DNA of 24,131 nt from a virus. Both the position numbers and the translations under genes were made by a program. The stretch lies in the IMG/VR virus record IMGVR_UViG_3300025704_000107, positions 1 through 24,131 of that record; one strand, written 5' to 3'. The first letter of the stretch is position 1, and every line of letters begins with the position of its first letter. Under the pieces are notes generated by a model. That model was given only the letters and a program-made list of their open reading frames with translations. It was not told where the DNA came from and did no database searches. Shown here in pieces: positions 6,632 to 15,268 of this stretch.

Positions 6632-8593
6632 ATGGCAGTTAACGGAAGAACAACAGATGCTAATGGCGATGCTATATTAATTAGTCTCCAAGAACCTTAT
6701 TTAAATGTAGTTGAAGTTTTAGGATATACTGATGAAACTAAAGGTGAAGCATCAGGTCTTTATTATAATAAACAGTTTAGATGGGGAACGGATGGTGTGA
6801 CATATTCTGATTATATTGATCTTACTAATGCGAATCTAGAGGCTTTATTATTAAATCCTAATAAACCTTTTTGGATTCAGTATAGATATGAACAAGTAGG
6901 TGATGGCACATTAGAATTTGAATCTATCGCACTGGAATTAGTAACAGACGGCGGTGTAATCTGTAGAATACCTCAAGTTGAGTGTGGATCTGAAGGATGT
7001 ATTGGCGTACCTAACCTTGTTGTAGATTGCTGTGGTGATACATGGAATCCTTATGATTTATCTAGAGCATCTTCAATGTATAATCAGTTATCTGCAATCA
7101 CTTCTAATATGTTTGGGTTTTGTGTTGATTACTTTAAGACAAAGGCAGACCAAAGAAGCAAGGATGTTATATTAAAAGAATATTCTTTATTTGATGTTAT
7201 TAAAGAAGGAGAAGTAAAAATCCTAATACCTGATAACGAATTACCAACAAGAGAAATACAGTTTAATCCTATGATGATGGATTTTCCTGTTCAATTTGAA
7301 ATACATATTGTCAAATCTGCATTCGAGGCAATATTCGGATTAGGCGCCAAACCTGAAATGAGAGACTATTTATATTTTAAAGATTATATGAATAGGATGT
7401 ATGAAGTAGATGCAATTGCACAAGCCGATGATTTTTTATATGCAGGATCTTATTGGAGGGTTAGTTTAGTACCATACCAAAAGAGGACCGCTGTTGGGTA
7501 CGAAAATACTACAGCAGGAATACAGGCTGAAGCTAACACAGATGCATTAATCTCAAATGTAGAAGATAAGTTTAGAGTTGAGAGAGAAAATGAATTTAAG
7601 GATGTAAGAAAAGATAATCAGTATAAAACAATAGGAACATTAGGTAATGATTATGTTAGGAGGAGTTTAAACAAAAAACTAATTATAAAAGAGGAGAATG
7701 TTTATAATGAGTGGACTATAATTTCTAAGTACCATTATAGATTAGCCTCTATGGGAACTACGAATGAAGCTATTAAGTATCAATATGAAAAAGGATGGAG
7801 TAGCGAAGAAGATCGTGCATTTACGTTTTGGATAAGACCACAGTATAAAACACCACTAGGTAATAATGTACTTATTTTATCAATAGCAGACAATAATGGG
7901 AAGGTACAATTTAATACAGGAGGTTTACCTAAATTCGGTAATTCTATTAATATAGGGGATTGGGTGGAGATAAGAGGAACACAGTCATACAACGGTATAG
8001 GAAAGGTTATTGAAATAATTGGTGAATCTATTGTTATTGATGAACAGTTCATAGATGATGTAACTACTACAGGATCACCTAGTTTTAATAAGGAAGCAAC
8101 TAATAATTTTATGGTTTATGAAAATTCATTATTGCCACCAACTCAGCATGTTTCTTTTACTTATACACCTAATTGGTTTATTATGAAAATTAATGAGGTT
8201 TATTATAAATGGAAAATAGGCCAGTCTTTTGCTAAAGATAAATGGTATGCCATAGTAATTAATTTAAATGCTACTGCTAGGCAATTAGGATTATTCGTAT
8301 ATAATACCGTAGAAACATCTGGTGCTATTAATCCAAACCTAACAGCATCATTAAATTTAATTTATAATAAAACGCAAACAGCAACACCACAAACTGTAAT
8401 AGATGATCAATCATGGAAATTATTTGGATGTGAAACTGATTTAACAAACATAAGAATTTGGAAAAAACCAATAGAAGAAGAATTACAATCTTTAATACTT
8501 AGTCAATATGTAGTAAAGGATACTCATTTGACTTTACTATTGGATAATGCTTCACCTGAATTAATGCTACAGGATGTAACCGATGCCAGATAA
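6632..8593 (+). CDS. Mosaic virion structural protein with LamG-like C-terminus
   Basis: This 653-residue protein looks like a virion component. The N-terminal roughly 105 residues form a beta-rich domain with FRWGTDGVTYSDYIDL (49-64) and FWIQYRYE (80-87). A cysteine cluster follows (C111, C118, C123, C133, C134). Residues 140-385 are a conserved-looking middle part including RDYLYFKDYMNRMYEVDAI. From about 390 to 640 the sequence resembles a concanavalin A/LamG-type sandwich (AFTFWIRPQY, DKWYAIVINLN, DLTNIRIWKK, LTLLLDNA). It is interrupted at about 430-485 by a small beta domain (INIGDWVEIRGTQSYNGIGKV) of the kind inserted in many phage tail proteins. A carbohydrate-binding neck, baseplate or fibre role is likely. 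It sits where T4 has genes 13-15, upstream of the terminase, but I cannot match it to one of those. Confidence 0.75.
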   Translation: MAVNGRTTDANGDAILISLQEPYLNVVEVLGYTDETKGEASGLYYNKQFRWGTDGVTYSDYIDLTNANLEALLLNPNKPFWIQYRYEQVGDGTLEFESIALELVTDGGVICRIPQVECGSEGCIGVPNLVVDCCGDTWNPYDLSRASSMYNQLSAITSNMFGFCVDYFKTKADQRSKDVILKEYSLFDVIKEGEVKILIPDNELPTREIQFNPMMMDFPVQFEIHIVKSAFEAIFGLGAKPEMRDYLYFKDYMNRMYEVDAIAQADDFLYAGSYWRVSLVPYQKRTAVGYENTTAGIQAEANTDALISNVEDKFRVERENEFKDVRKDNQYKTIGTLGNDYVRRSLNKKLIIKEENVYNEWTIISKYHYRLASMGTTNEAIKYQYEKGWSSEEDRAFTFWIRPQYKTPLGNNVLILSIADNNGKVQFNTGGLPKFGNSINIGDWVEIRGTQSYNGIGKVIEIIGESIVIDEQFIDDVTTTGSPSFNKEATNNFMVYENSLLPPTQHVSFTYTPNWFIMKINEVYYKWKIGQSFAKDKWYAIVINLNATARQLGLFVYNTVETSGAINPNLTASLNLIYNKTQTATPQTVIDDQSWKLFGCETDLTNIRIWKKPIEEELQSLILSQYVVKDTHLTLLLDNASPELMLQDVTDAR

Positions 8594-8599
8594 CCTGGA

Positions 8600-8610
8600 A
8601 TATATATTAC
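8600..8610 (+). promoter_or_regulatory. Weak late-type AT box
   Basis: ATATATATTAC lies 13 nt before the terminase small-subunit ATG. It is similar to the TATATAAA boxes of other late genes but lacks the final AAA, so it may not be active. Confidence 0.2.
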
Positions 8611-8623
8611 AAATAACTTACTA

Positions 8624-9232
8624 ATGGAAGATAATTCAAAAGATAAATTTAGAGATAGTATCGGAGATTTACTTAATGACTTACCAGATGAAGTACCTGG
8701 TTTAGATGAAACTCCAGAATTATCAAGAGTAAAGATTGAAAGTACACAGGCAGTTGCCTTAACAAAGGCTAAAGGAAAGGCAAAGAAGGTAATGTCCAGT
8801 TTACTTAAGTTTTATTTAAGTGAAGAGATTATTGCTGAACATGAATATATTCAAGCAAAATCTAATTTAGATGAATATGCTTTAGGTATGCTCATTAGAC
8901 AAATGGAGAACAGTGAAATTGCTATTTCTCAATTGATGGATATTATTAATGAGGGTGATGTATCACCAAGAATGTTTGAAGTACTTAGTGATTTACAAAG
9001 AACTTTATTGGATATTATTAAGAGCCAAACTATGTACATGGTGGCTATTGAAGAAAATGCTAAAAAGACTTCCAGAGATATTGATGTTTATCATGGAAAT
9101 TCAGAGAGTAGTAATAATAAAAAACAAAGTGGTGTTAAGTCAAGGGGTACTAAAGATTTAATGCGAGCATTACAAGAAACAATTAACGAAGAAGATATAC
9201 AAGATGTCGATAGCGATGAAAATGAAGAATAG
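8624..9232 (+). CDS. 16: Terminase small subunit (gp16-like)
   Basis: This 202-residue, mostly helical acidic protein lies just before the large terminase, the T4 position of gp16 (164 residues). gp16 forms a ring that recognises concatemeric DNA and stimulates the gp17 motor. The layout matches the family: a variable acidic N-terminus (about 1-45), then a central helical hairpin (about 65-150) with MLIRQMENSEIAISQLMDII and FEVLSDLQRTLLDIIKSQTMYM, which would be the oligomerising coiled coil. A variable polar C-terminus that could bind gp17 follows. There is no catalytic motif, as expected. The last 29 nt overlap the co-chaperonin ORF if that begins at 9204. The call rests on position and helical pattern. 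Confidence 0.8.
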   Translation: MEDNSKDKFRDSIGDLLNDLPDEVPGLDETPELSRVKIESTQAVALTKAKGKAKKVMSSLLKFYLSEEIIAEHEYIQAKSNLDEYALGMLIRQMENSEIAISQLMDIINEGDVSPRMFEVLSDLQRTLLDIIKSQTMYMVAIEENAKKTSRDIDVYHGNSESSNNKKQSGVKSRGTKDLMRALQETINEEDIQDVDSDENEE

Positions 9233-9491
9233 TTATATTCTTACACAAGAAATAGTAAAAGGTGAAAGAAGAACTGATAGCGGCTTAATACTCCCTGATG
9301 AAAAATATAATAGGGTAGCTTTAGTGATTGAAGCAGCCGATGGCCTAGAAGTAAAGAAAGGCGATAAAATAGTAAAAACAATAGGTAAGGGTACTGAATA
9401 TACATTGGATGGAGATAAGTTTGAAATCCTTCATATAAATCATGTTCTTGCCGTAATAGAAGAAGATGGCACAGAAACCGCAAGCGCCTAG
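9204..9491 (+). CDS. GroES-like co-chaperonin (gp31-type)
   Basis: This small protein (95 residues from the first ATG) has the cpn10/GroES pattern: a first strand YILTQEIVKGE (11-21), a mobile-loop-like segment RRTDSGLILPD (22-32) whose SGLIL matches the GGIVL that contacts GroEL, then VALVIEAADG (38-47), LEVKKGDKIV (48-57), a short dome region, DKFEILHINHVLAVIEE (71-87). In T4, gp31 replaces GroES so that host GroEL can fold the major capsid protein gp23; a similar job is inferred here. ATGs at 9216 and 9222 are also possible starts and would reduce the overlap with the small terminase gene. The 3' end overlaps the large terminase start by 26 nt, so it is wedged between the terminase genes. 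Confidence 0.85.
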   Translation: MSIAMKMKNSYILTQEIVKGERRTDSGLILPDEKYNRVALVIEAADGLEVKKGDKIVKTIGKGTEYTLDGDKFEILHINHVLAVIEEDGTETASA

Positions 9492-11283
9492 CGCAGGATT
9501 TGATTTTAATGTTGGTAAAGCTAAGCAAGCATTTTCATGGTCAAGTGAAAGTGTAGAACAGTTAATGTTTGCAATAGAAGAAGGTTATAAGCCTGCGTCT
9601 ACTCCATTCTATGAAGGTAATCCTAATTTAAGAAAAGGTAATATTGTATTTAATTATACGTCTGATGAAATAAAGGAAATTAAAAAGTGTGCAAAAGATA
9701 TTGTATACTTTGCAAATACATACTGTACTGTAATGACCGATCATGGTTTACAGACAATTAATTTAAGACCTTATCAGGAAGAGATGCTAAGGCAATTCCA
9801 AGCAGAGCGATTTAATGTATGCTTAGCAAGTAGACAGGTAGGTAAAACAATTTGCTCATCTATTTTTATTGCTTGGTATTCATTATTTAATTTTGATAAG
9901 AATTCTTTAATACTTTCAAACAAAGGTGCAACCACAAGAGAGATCATTGATAAAGGTAAAACTATATTAGAACACTTACCTTTCTTTTTAAAACCTGGTA
10001 CACTTAAATGGGATGTATTTAATTCTAAGTTTGATAATGGTTGTAGAATAATTGGTCAGACTACTACAAAGAAAGCAGCAATCGGTTTTACTATTCATTT
10101 ATTATTTATGGATGAGTTTGCGCATATACCTGCAAATTTTGTTGATACTTTTTATGAAAACGTGTATCCTACAGTATCTGCATCAACAAATTCAAAAGTA
10201 ATAATAACAAGTACACCTAATGGTTTTAATAAGTTCTATGACATCTATACGGCTGCTGATAAAGGATTAAGTGAATATACACCATTCCGAGTTGATTGGT
10301 GGGATGTACCAGGTAGAGATGACGCATGGATGAAGCAAGAGGTTGCCAACTTAGGTAGTGATGAGGCATTTAATAGACAATATGGAAATCAGTTTATAGC
10401 AGGCTCATCATTATTATTAGGTGCTGATAGCCTTAAAAAATTAACAACGAATCAAATAGATTTTGTGCATAGAGAAATAATTGAGTTTGATGATGAGGAT
10501 GTAGATTATTCTGGTTTACTATGGGATCCTGAATTTAACTTGGATGATGCTGAAGAAGATGAAAATTACTGGGTATTCTCTGTAGATATTGCAGAAGGTA
10601 CTGGTGGTGACTATTCTATTATAAATATTTTTAAAGTAGAAATCATGGAAGAGGTGGACTGGAAAAAGGTAACTTCCCCAGGTAGCTTTATTGATTTTTA
10701 TAGAATTAGACAAGTTGGAAGATTTAGAAGTAATAATCATACAATAGAAGAATTTGCAAAATCTCTTTATATTTTAGCTTATGATGTTTTTTACTCTGAA
10801 AATGTAAAACTAATTATAGAATGGAATTTATTTGGTGGCGAGTTAATAAAAAGAATGGAAACAGTTTTTCCACAAAGAAATGATTTTGATGAAGAATCTG
10901 TTGTTAAGTTTAAACATAGGATAGATGCTAAAACGAAACAATTTGGATTAAAGGTTAAAAAAGATAATAAACCTATATTTTGTCAAAACTTTAAAAAATA
11001 TATTACACAAAATAAAATTATAATAAAAGATAAGCAGACTGTTTATGAAGCAGCAACATTTGGTAAATTACCGAATGGAACTTATGCTGGTCAATTAGGT
11101 CATGATGATTTAATAATGACATGTATAAATAGTTCTGAAATCTTTTTTACTTTAGACTTCTCTGATTTTGCTGAAGAGCTTCATGATGTTGCTGAACAGA
11201 CTATTCAAGATAAAATTGATGTCATCTTAGATAGGGATGCAAAAGGAGGTCAACTTAATTTTGATATCTACGACCTGGTATAA
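9466..11283 (+). CDS. 17: Terminase large subunit (gp17-like)
   Basis: This 605-residue packaging motor is very close in length to T4 gp17 (610). N-terminal ATPase: Walker A-like SRQVGKT (122-128), Walker B LLFMDE (212-217) with the catalytic Glu, and coupling motif TSTPNG (248-253). C-terminal RNase H-fold nuclease: D374 in FSVDIAEGTGGDYS, E452 in IEWNLFGG and the GHDD motif (545-548). These give headful cutting of concatemeric DNA and ATP-driven translocation into the prohead through the portal. It begins inside the co-chaperonin gene (26-nt overlap). About 54 nt after its stop the sheath gene begins with its own promoter-like box. All expected motifs are present, so the protein looks fully functional. 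Confidence 0.97.
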   Translation: MAQKPQAPSAGFDFNVGKAKQAFSWSSESVEQLMFAIEEGYKPASTPFYEGNPNLRKGNIVFNYTSDEIKEIKKCAKDIVYFANTYCTVMTDHGLQTINLRPYQEEMLRQFQAERFNVCLASRQVGKTICSSIFIAWYSLFNFDKNSLILSNKGATTREIIDKGKTILEHLPFFLKPGTLKWDVFNSKFDNGCRIIGQTTTKKAAIGFTIHLLFMDEFAHIPANFVDTFYENVYPTVSASTNSKVIITSTPNGFNKFYDIYTAADKGLSEYTPFRVDWWDVPGRDDAWMKQEVANLGSDEAFNRQYGNQFIAGSSLLLGADSLKKLTTNQIDFVHREIIEFDDEDVDYSGLLWDPEFNLDDAEEDENYWVFSVDIAEGTGGDYSIINIFKVEIMEEVDWKKVTSPGSFIDFYRIRQVGRFRSNNHTIEEFAKSLYILAYDVFYSENVKLIIEWNLFGGELIKRMETVFPQRNDFDEESVVKFKHRIDAKTKQFGLKVKKDNKPIFCQNFKKYITQNKIIIKDKQTVYEAATFGKLPNGTYAGQLGHDDLIMTCINSSEIFFTLDFSDFAEELHDVAEQTIQDKIDVILDRDAKGGQLNFDIYDLV

Positions 11284-11302
11284 AAAGTTATAGGTTAGTG
11301 GA

Positions 11303-11310
11303 TATATAAA
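11303..11310 (+). promoter_or_regulatory. Candidate late promoter box TATATAAA
   Basis: TATATAAA in the 54-nt gap between terminase and sheath, ending 27 nt before the sheath ATG. The rest of the gap is nearly pure A with no Shine-Dalgarno sequence. Confidence 0.5.
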
Positions 11311-11337
11311 AAAAGCAAATAAAAAAAATAATATAAG

Positions 11338-14300
11338 ATGGCACTAGATCCGAAAATCGCTTCGATTAAAGCTGCAGGAACATACAGATTTGAATTTGAC
11401 AAATCACAAGTAGTTAGTATTCCTGCTAATCAGACAAGATTAATTGTTGGTTTCTCCAAAACGGGACCTTTCAATACTCCGGTATTTGTACCTGACACCG
11501 CATTCTTTAAACAAGTTTATGGTGACATTGACAGAAACCTAGAAAGAAAGGATTCATTTTTCCACAGAAGCTGTTTAGCAGCATTGGAAAGAGGACCGAT
11601 TCTTGCACTTAATCTATTAAACTTAACTGCTGCCGATAAGGTAGAGTATATTAAATTTGGTACGGCTGCTACCCCTGACATTCAGGATAATGCCGGCGCC
11701 TTAGGAGAATATCAAAAAATGTACAACAGAGATAAATTCTTTTATCCTGACTCAGATGCATTCTTAGACAATGTAAATGCAAATAAACTTGACTTTAATT
11801 CAGGTACTACAAATGATTTATTAGATTTTACCAATTTAGGTCAAAATCCAGTTTCAGTTATTGTAAGAAAGGCATCTGCCGCAAACTCTACAGGATTTAA
11901 TGTAACTGCTGAAGAATGGTATGGTGCTGCAAATGTACCAGGATTTTTAGATAAAGATAGTTTAGTATCCGACTTTTTAGTAGATGTATTTTTAATAGAA
12001 GGTAACTTTGGTGGAGACTTTGGTTCTGCAACACCGTATGAAAGGTTTGTAGCAGATCCAATTTACCAACAATATTTTGATAAAGTACAAGGATTGAAAA
12101 GAAGAGTTTTTGATTCGGATTCATCTGATACAAAAATTGCACAATTCTTTAATGAATCAGAAGTTAATGTAGTTGCAACTTATACTGCATCACTGCTTCC
12201 TAATTTTACAGACCTATTAGGTAATAACCTTTTTATTGAAAAAGTTATTAATGCTGATACGGCAAGCACTGGTATATTCGTCGCAGTAAATGAAGATTTA
12301 TTTGACGGTGATACATTAATTGATGGTGTTGCTGGCGGAATTGATATGATAGGTCATAACCTTGAATATACTCAAGCTAATTCATTCCAGGAAGATGTTA
12401 ATTTCTTATCTTACAGTGGAGCTGTTGTTTCAGATGTAAGTTATGCTGGTACAGGAACAACTCCTAATACAGTATCTGCAACAACTGAAGCTATTAATGT
12501 AACACAGTTAACAAGTGGAGATATACAAATACAAGTAGTAGGTTCTGCTGGTGATCCATTATGGGATGCATTTTCAGGCTTTACTAAAAACTCTGCTACT
12601 GCTGTAGGAACTTACATATTAGCAAATACTGGTACAGGAGCTAAATATGTTCCGGTAATATCAGTACAGATCGTAGGAAATACAATTACCTTATTATTAT
12701 CAAGTGTTGGTGGTATTATACCTGCTGATTTTAGTAATGTAACTGGAGCATCATATACTTATATTAACGAAAGTGACTTTGGGTTTGTAACAGATGAGGC
12801 TATATTAGCCGATAATGCAAATGCAAATATTATAGGTGGATATGGTTCAACCTTATATAGCCAATTCTCAAACGGTACTCTTACTGATGGAGATGAAGCG
12901 GTATATGAAAATACAATTGGTGGAATTACTACACAAGATACTTCATATTTAGTATTCAATGCTGTAGATTATCCTGCGATTCATACTGCAAGCCCAACAA
13001 CGGCATTAACAACAGTTCCAATCTCAGATCCGGCTTATTACTTACCATCTGTTCAGATAACTCCTTATGAAGAAGATGGTTTTAATAATTTAACACCACA
13101 TGATCAATTTACTTTAGATCCTGCTAATGGAGGTTTCTTTTTAGATACTGATGCTGATCCTTATGCTGCAGGTACATTAGGAATACAAACACTAAAAGGT
13201 GCAAACAATGTTTCTATAGATATTATCTCAAACTCAGTTACTGAAACTGGGCTAAAGCCTAACCAAGTATTAATAGCATCTGATAATCCTGATGCTGCTG
13301 CTATAGTTGTAGGAAACTATTTAGTACATTCTGAAGGCTCTCCTTCTGGTGTAGCTCACTCAAGGTTAACAAGAATTAATGTTGTACAAGGTGGATTAAC
13401 AAATGCTGAGTTTAGTACTATTCCTGCGAACAAATCTGCATTATTAGTAACATGCCAAAGCGAAATATCAACAACAACCGCTGCAGGTATTGTTAAAGTA
13501 GAGTTATATTACCCAATAGATAAGTGGATTGATTATTTAAATATCTTTACATTGGATGGATTTAAGTTAACTTCAACTCATGTACCTAATGGAACTAATG
13601 ATAGACAAGTTGAAATCTTAAACGGTACTTTAAATGGAACTAATCTATTTAAGGCATTAACTGATAGAGATGTAATTAACTTTAGATATATTGTAGATAC
13701 ATTTGGAAACGGTATTGAAAGTGGATCTAAAGCGATCTATACAATATTGGCTTCTACTAGAAAGAATGCATTCGCAATATTAAATGCACCGTCGGCTAAA
13801 GACTTTAAGAGTAATACAGATCCTTCATTTAAAGATCTAACTGGAAGTTTATCATCTAGGTTTATTTCAACTGGTGGTGATCTTTCATTGAATCCTACTG
13901 TTAGATACTCATTACCATCTCAAACACAAGGTGCGAGTTGGGGAGCATTCTATTATCCTTTTATTACTATTAGGGATTTAGGTAGAAATGTAAATGTTGT
14001 ACCAGCTGCATACGTTTCAAATAACTTTATTGCAAAATATGAAAACGCTTTACCGTGGTCATTAGTTGCCGGAGTTCGTCGAGGTGTTGTAGGTGGAACT
14101 GGAGTTGTAGGATTAGAAATTAATCTTGGAAAAGAGGACAGAGAATACTTAGAACCATTTGGATTGAATCCGATTGTATTCCAAAGTGGAACTGGTCCAA
14201 CAATCTTTGCAAATAAAACTGCACAGCAGACTACAAAATCTGCATTAAGTTCTATTAACTGTAGAGAGGTTGTAATTTACATCCAAGACGGTATCGAAGC

Positions 14301-14574
14301 AATCCTTAGAAACTATCTGTTTGAATTTAATACAGCACAAACTAGATTGGAAATTAAAACACTTGCTGATAACTTCTTAGCAACGGTTCAAAATGATGAT
14401 GGTGTTTATGATTATAAAAACGTAATGGACGAAACTAATAATACTCCAGAAGTTATTGATCAAAATGTAGGTATCCTAGATACATATATTGAACCAGTAA
14501 GAGGAATGGAAATTCTCGTACAGAGAACAACCATTTTGAAAACAGGAGCTATTAGTTCAGGAAACTTCCAATAA
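11338..14574 (+). CDS. 18: Tail sheath protein (gp18-like), unusually long
   Basis: This is the contractile sheath subunit, which polymerises around the tail tube and contracts to drive infection. The N-terminus is typical (PANQTRLIVGFSKTGPFNTPVFV at about 25-47, then FFKQVYGD...SFFHRSCLAALERGPILALNL). So is the C-terminal core: AFYYPFITIRDLG (871-883), PWSLVAGVRRG, NLGKEDREYLEPFGLNPIVF, IYIQDGIEAILRNYLFEFNT, and IEPVRGMEILVQRTTI near the end. At 1078 residues it is far longer than T4 gp18 (659). The extra roughly 400 residues lie between about 170 and 800, are rich in Gly, Thr, Asn and Asp, and would form extra surface domains; I recognise no domain there. Position after gp17 and before the tube gene is exactly T4-like. 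Confidence 0.93.
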   Translation: MALDPKIASIKAAGTYRFEFDKSQVVSIPANQTRLIVGFSKTGPFNTPVFVPDTAFFKQVYGDIDRNLERKDSFFHRSCLAALERGPILALNLLNLTAADKVEYIKFGTAATPDIQDNAGALGEYQKMYNRDKFFYPDSDAFLDNVNANKLDFNSGTTNDLLDFTNLGQNPVSVIVRKASAANSTGFNVTAEEWYGAANVPGFLDKDSLVSDFLVDVFLIEGNFGGDFGSATPYERFVADPIYQQYFDKVQGLKRRVFDSDSSDTKIAQFFNESEVNVVATYTASLLPNFTDLLGNNLFIEKVINADTASTGIFVAVNEDLFDGDTLIDGVAGGIDMIGHNLEYTQANSFQEDVNFLSYSGAVVSDVSYAGTGTTPNTVSATTEAINVTQLTSGDIQIQVVGSAGDPLWDAFSGFTKNSATAVGTYILANTGTGAKYVPVISVQIVGNTITLLLSSVGGIIPADFSNVTGASYTYINESDFGFVTDEAILADNANANIIGGYGSTLYSQFSNGTLTDGDEAVYENTIGGITTQDTSYLVFNAVDYPAIHTASPTTALTTVPISDPAYYLPSVQITPYEEDGFNNLTPHDQFTLDPANGGFFLDTDADPYAAGTLGIQTLKGANNVSIDIISNSVTETGLKPNQVLIASDNPDAAAIVVGNYLVHSEGSPSGVAHSRLTRINVVQGGLTNAEFSTIPANKSALLVTCQSEISTTTAAGIVKVELYYPIDKWIDYLNIFTLDGFKLTSTHVPNGTNDRQVEILNGTLNGTNLFKALTDRDVINFRYIVDTFGNGIESGSKAIYTILASTRKNAFAILNAPSAKDFKSNTDPSFKDLTGSLSSRFISTGGDLSLNPTVRYSLPSQTQGASWGAFYYPFITIRDLGRNVNVVPAAYVSNNFIAKYENALPWSLVAGVRRGVVGGTGVVGLEINLGKEDREYLEPFGLNPIVFQSGTGPTIFANKTAQQTTKSALSSINCREVVIYIQDGIEAILRNYLFEFNTAQTRLEIKTLADNFLATVQNDDGVYDYKNVMDETNNTPEVIDQNVGILDTYIEPVRGMEILVQRTTILKTGAISSGNFQ

Positions 14575-14592
14575 GAGGAAACTAAATAAGAA

Positions 14593-14600
14593 TATATAAA
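14593..14600 (+). promoter_or_regulatory. Candidate late promoter box TATATAAA
   Basis: TATATAAA ends 16 nt before the tail tube ATG, followed by an A-rich leader. It is nearly identical in setting to the box before the sheath gene. Confidence 0.5.
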
Positions 14601-14616
14601 AAAAATAAAATAAACT

Positions 14617-15174
14617 ATGCCACTACCACATTATACCCAATCAAGGGCCAGTAGCCAAAGGTACGAACCTGTTCAGCCTAACTTATTCGAGGTGACTGTA
14701 TTTTCACCACTAGGGGATGATACGGGTTTAATCTTGGAGCAAGTTAAAACTATTGGAGGTTTAAATAACTTAAACCCTTCTGTAGATGCAATCGGACAGA
14801 AATACAAATTTGCTGATCGTTCATTTGCAAGTATGCCAGGTCAAACATTTATGGATCTGACTGTTAACTTTAGTCTTAACTTAAACGAAGCTAACGAAAA
14901 TTACATTTACAATACATTCCGTAATTGGTACAAATTAATCTATGATCCATTGACTGGTGAAATGGGATTAAAGAAAGACTATGTAGGAAGTATGATCATT
15001 GTACAATATAACAGAGCAGGTGATATCTTTAGAAAGATTACTTGTAAAGATGTATTCCCTACTGGTCAACCTGATTTTGTAGATGAATTAAGTTATGAAA
15101 CTCCAGACGCAGTTGATTTAACAATGACTTATCGTTGTGATCACTGGGTTGAAGAAAATGTTGGGGCTGCATAA
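14617..15174 (+). CDS. 19: Tail tube protein (gp19-like)
   Basis: At 185 residues it is close to T4 gp19 (163). It stacks as hexameric rings to form the inner tube through which DNA passes. Recognisable parts: the N-terminal RYEPVQPNLFEVTVFSPLG (16-34), SFASMPGQTFMDLTVNFSLNLNE (70-92) and the YNTFRNWYKLIYDPLTGEMG segment (97-116) that is typical of the family, then VQYNRAGDIFRKITCKDVFPTG and a C-terminal strand LTMTYRCDHWVEE. It follows the sheath directly, as in T4. A strong terminator lies 25 nt after its stop, so the sheath-tube transcript probably ends here and very high expression can be separated from the next gene. Confidence 0.93.
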   Translation: MPLPHYTQSRASSQRYEPVQPNLFEVTVFSPLGDDTGLILEQVKTIGGLNNLNPSVDAIGQKYKFADRSFASMPGQTFMDLTVNFSLNLNEANENYIYNTFRNWYKLIYDPLTGEMGLKKDYVGSMIIVQYNRAGDIFRKITCKDVFPTGQPDFVDELSYETPDAVDLTMTYRCDHWVEENVGAA

Positions 15175-15199
15175 TAGCTTTTTAAATATTTTAAATAGA

Positions 15200-15226
15200 A
15201 AACTGGCTCTAGGGCCAGTTTTTTTA
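15200..15226 (+). terminator. Rho-independent terminator after tail tube gene
   Basis: AAACTGGC (15200-15207) pairs with GCCAGTTT (15214-15221) around a 6-nt loop, and the stem runs into a T-tract (to 15225). It is the only textbook intrinsic terminator I found in the window. Confidence 0.9.
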
Positions 15227-15245
15227 TCTTCACTCTGATATATAT

Positions 15246-15252
15246 TATAAAT
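15246..15252 (+). promoter_or_regulatory. Possible promoter box TATAAAT before endonuclease gene
   Basis: TATAAAT, inside a run of TATATA, ends 16 nt before the ATG at 15269 and follows the terminator. A new transcript for the endonuclease, chaperone and tape measure genes would have to start about here. Confidence 0.4.
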
Positions 15253-15268
15253 TATATAATCTAAACAT

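Noticed and set aside
9241-9528. Minus-strand 95-residue ORF
   Set aside because: Antisense to the co-chaperonin gene, whose GroES pattern is clear.
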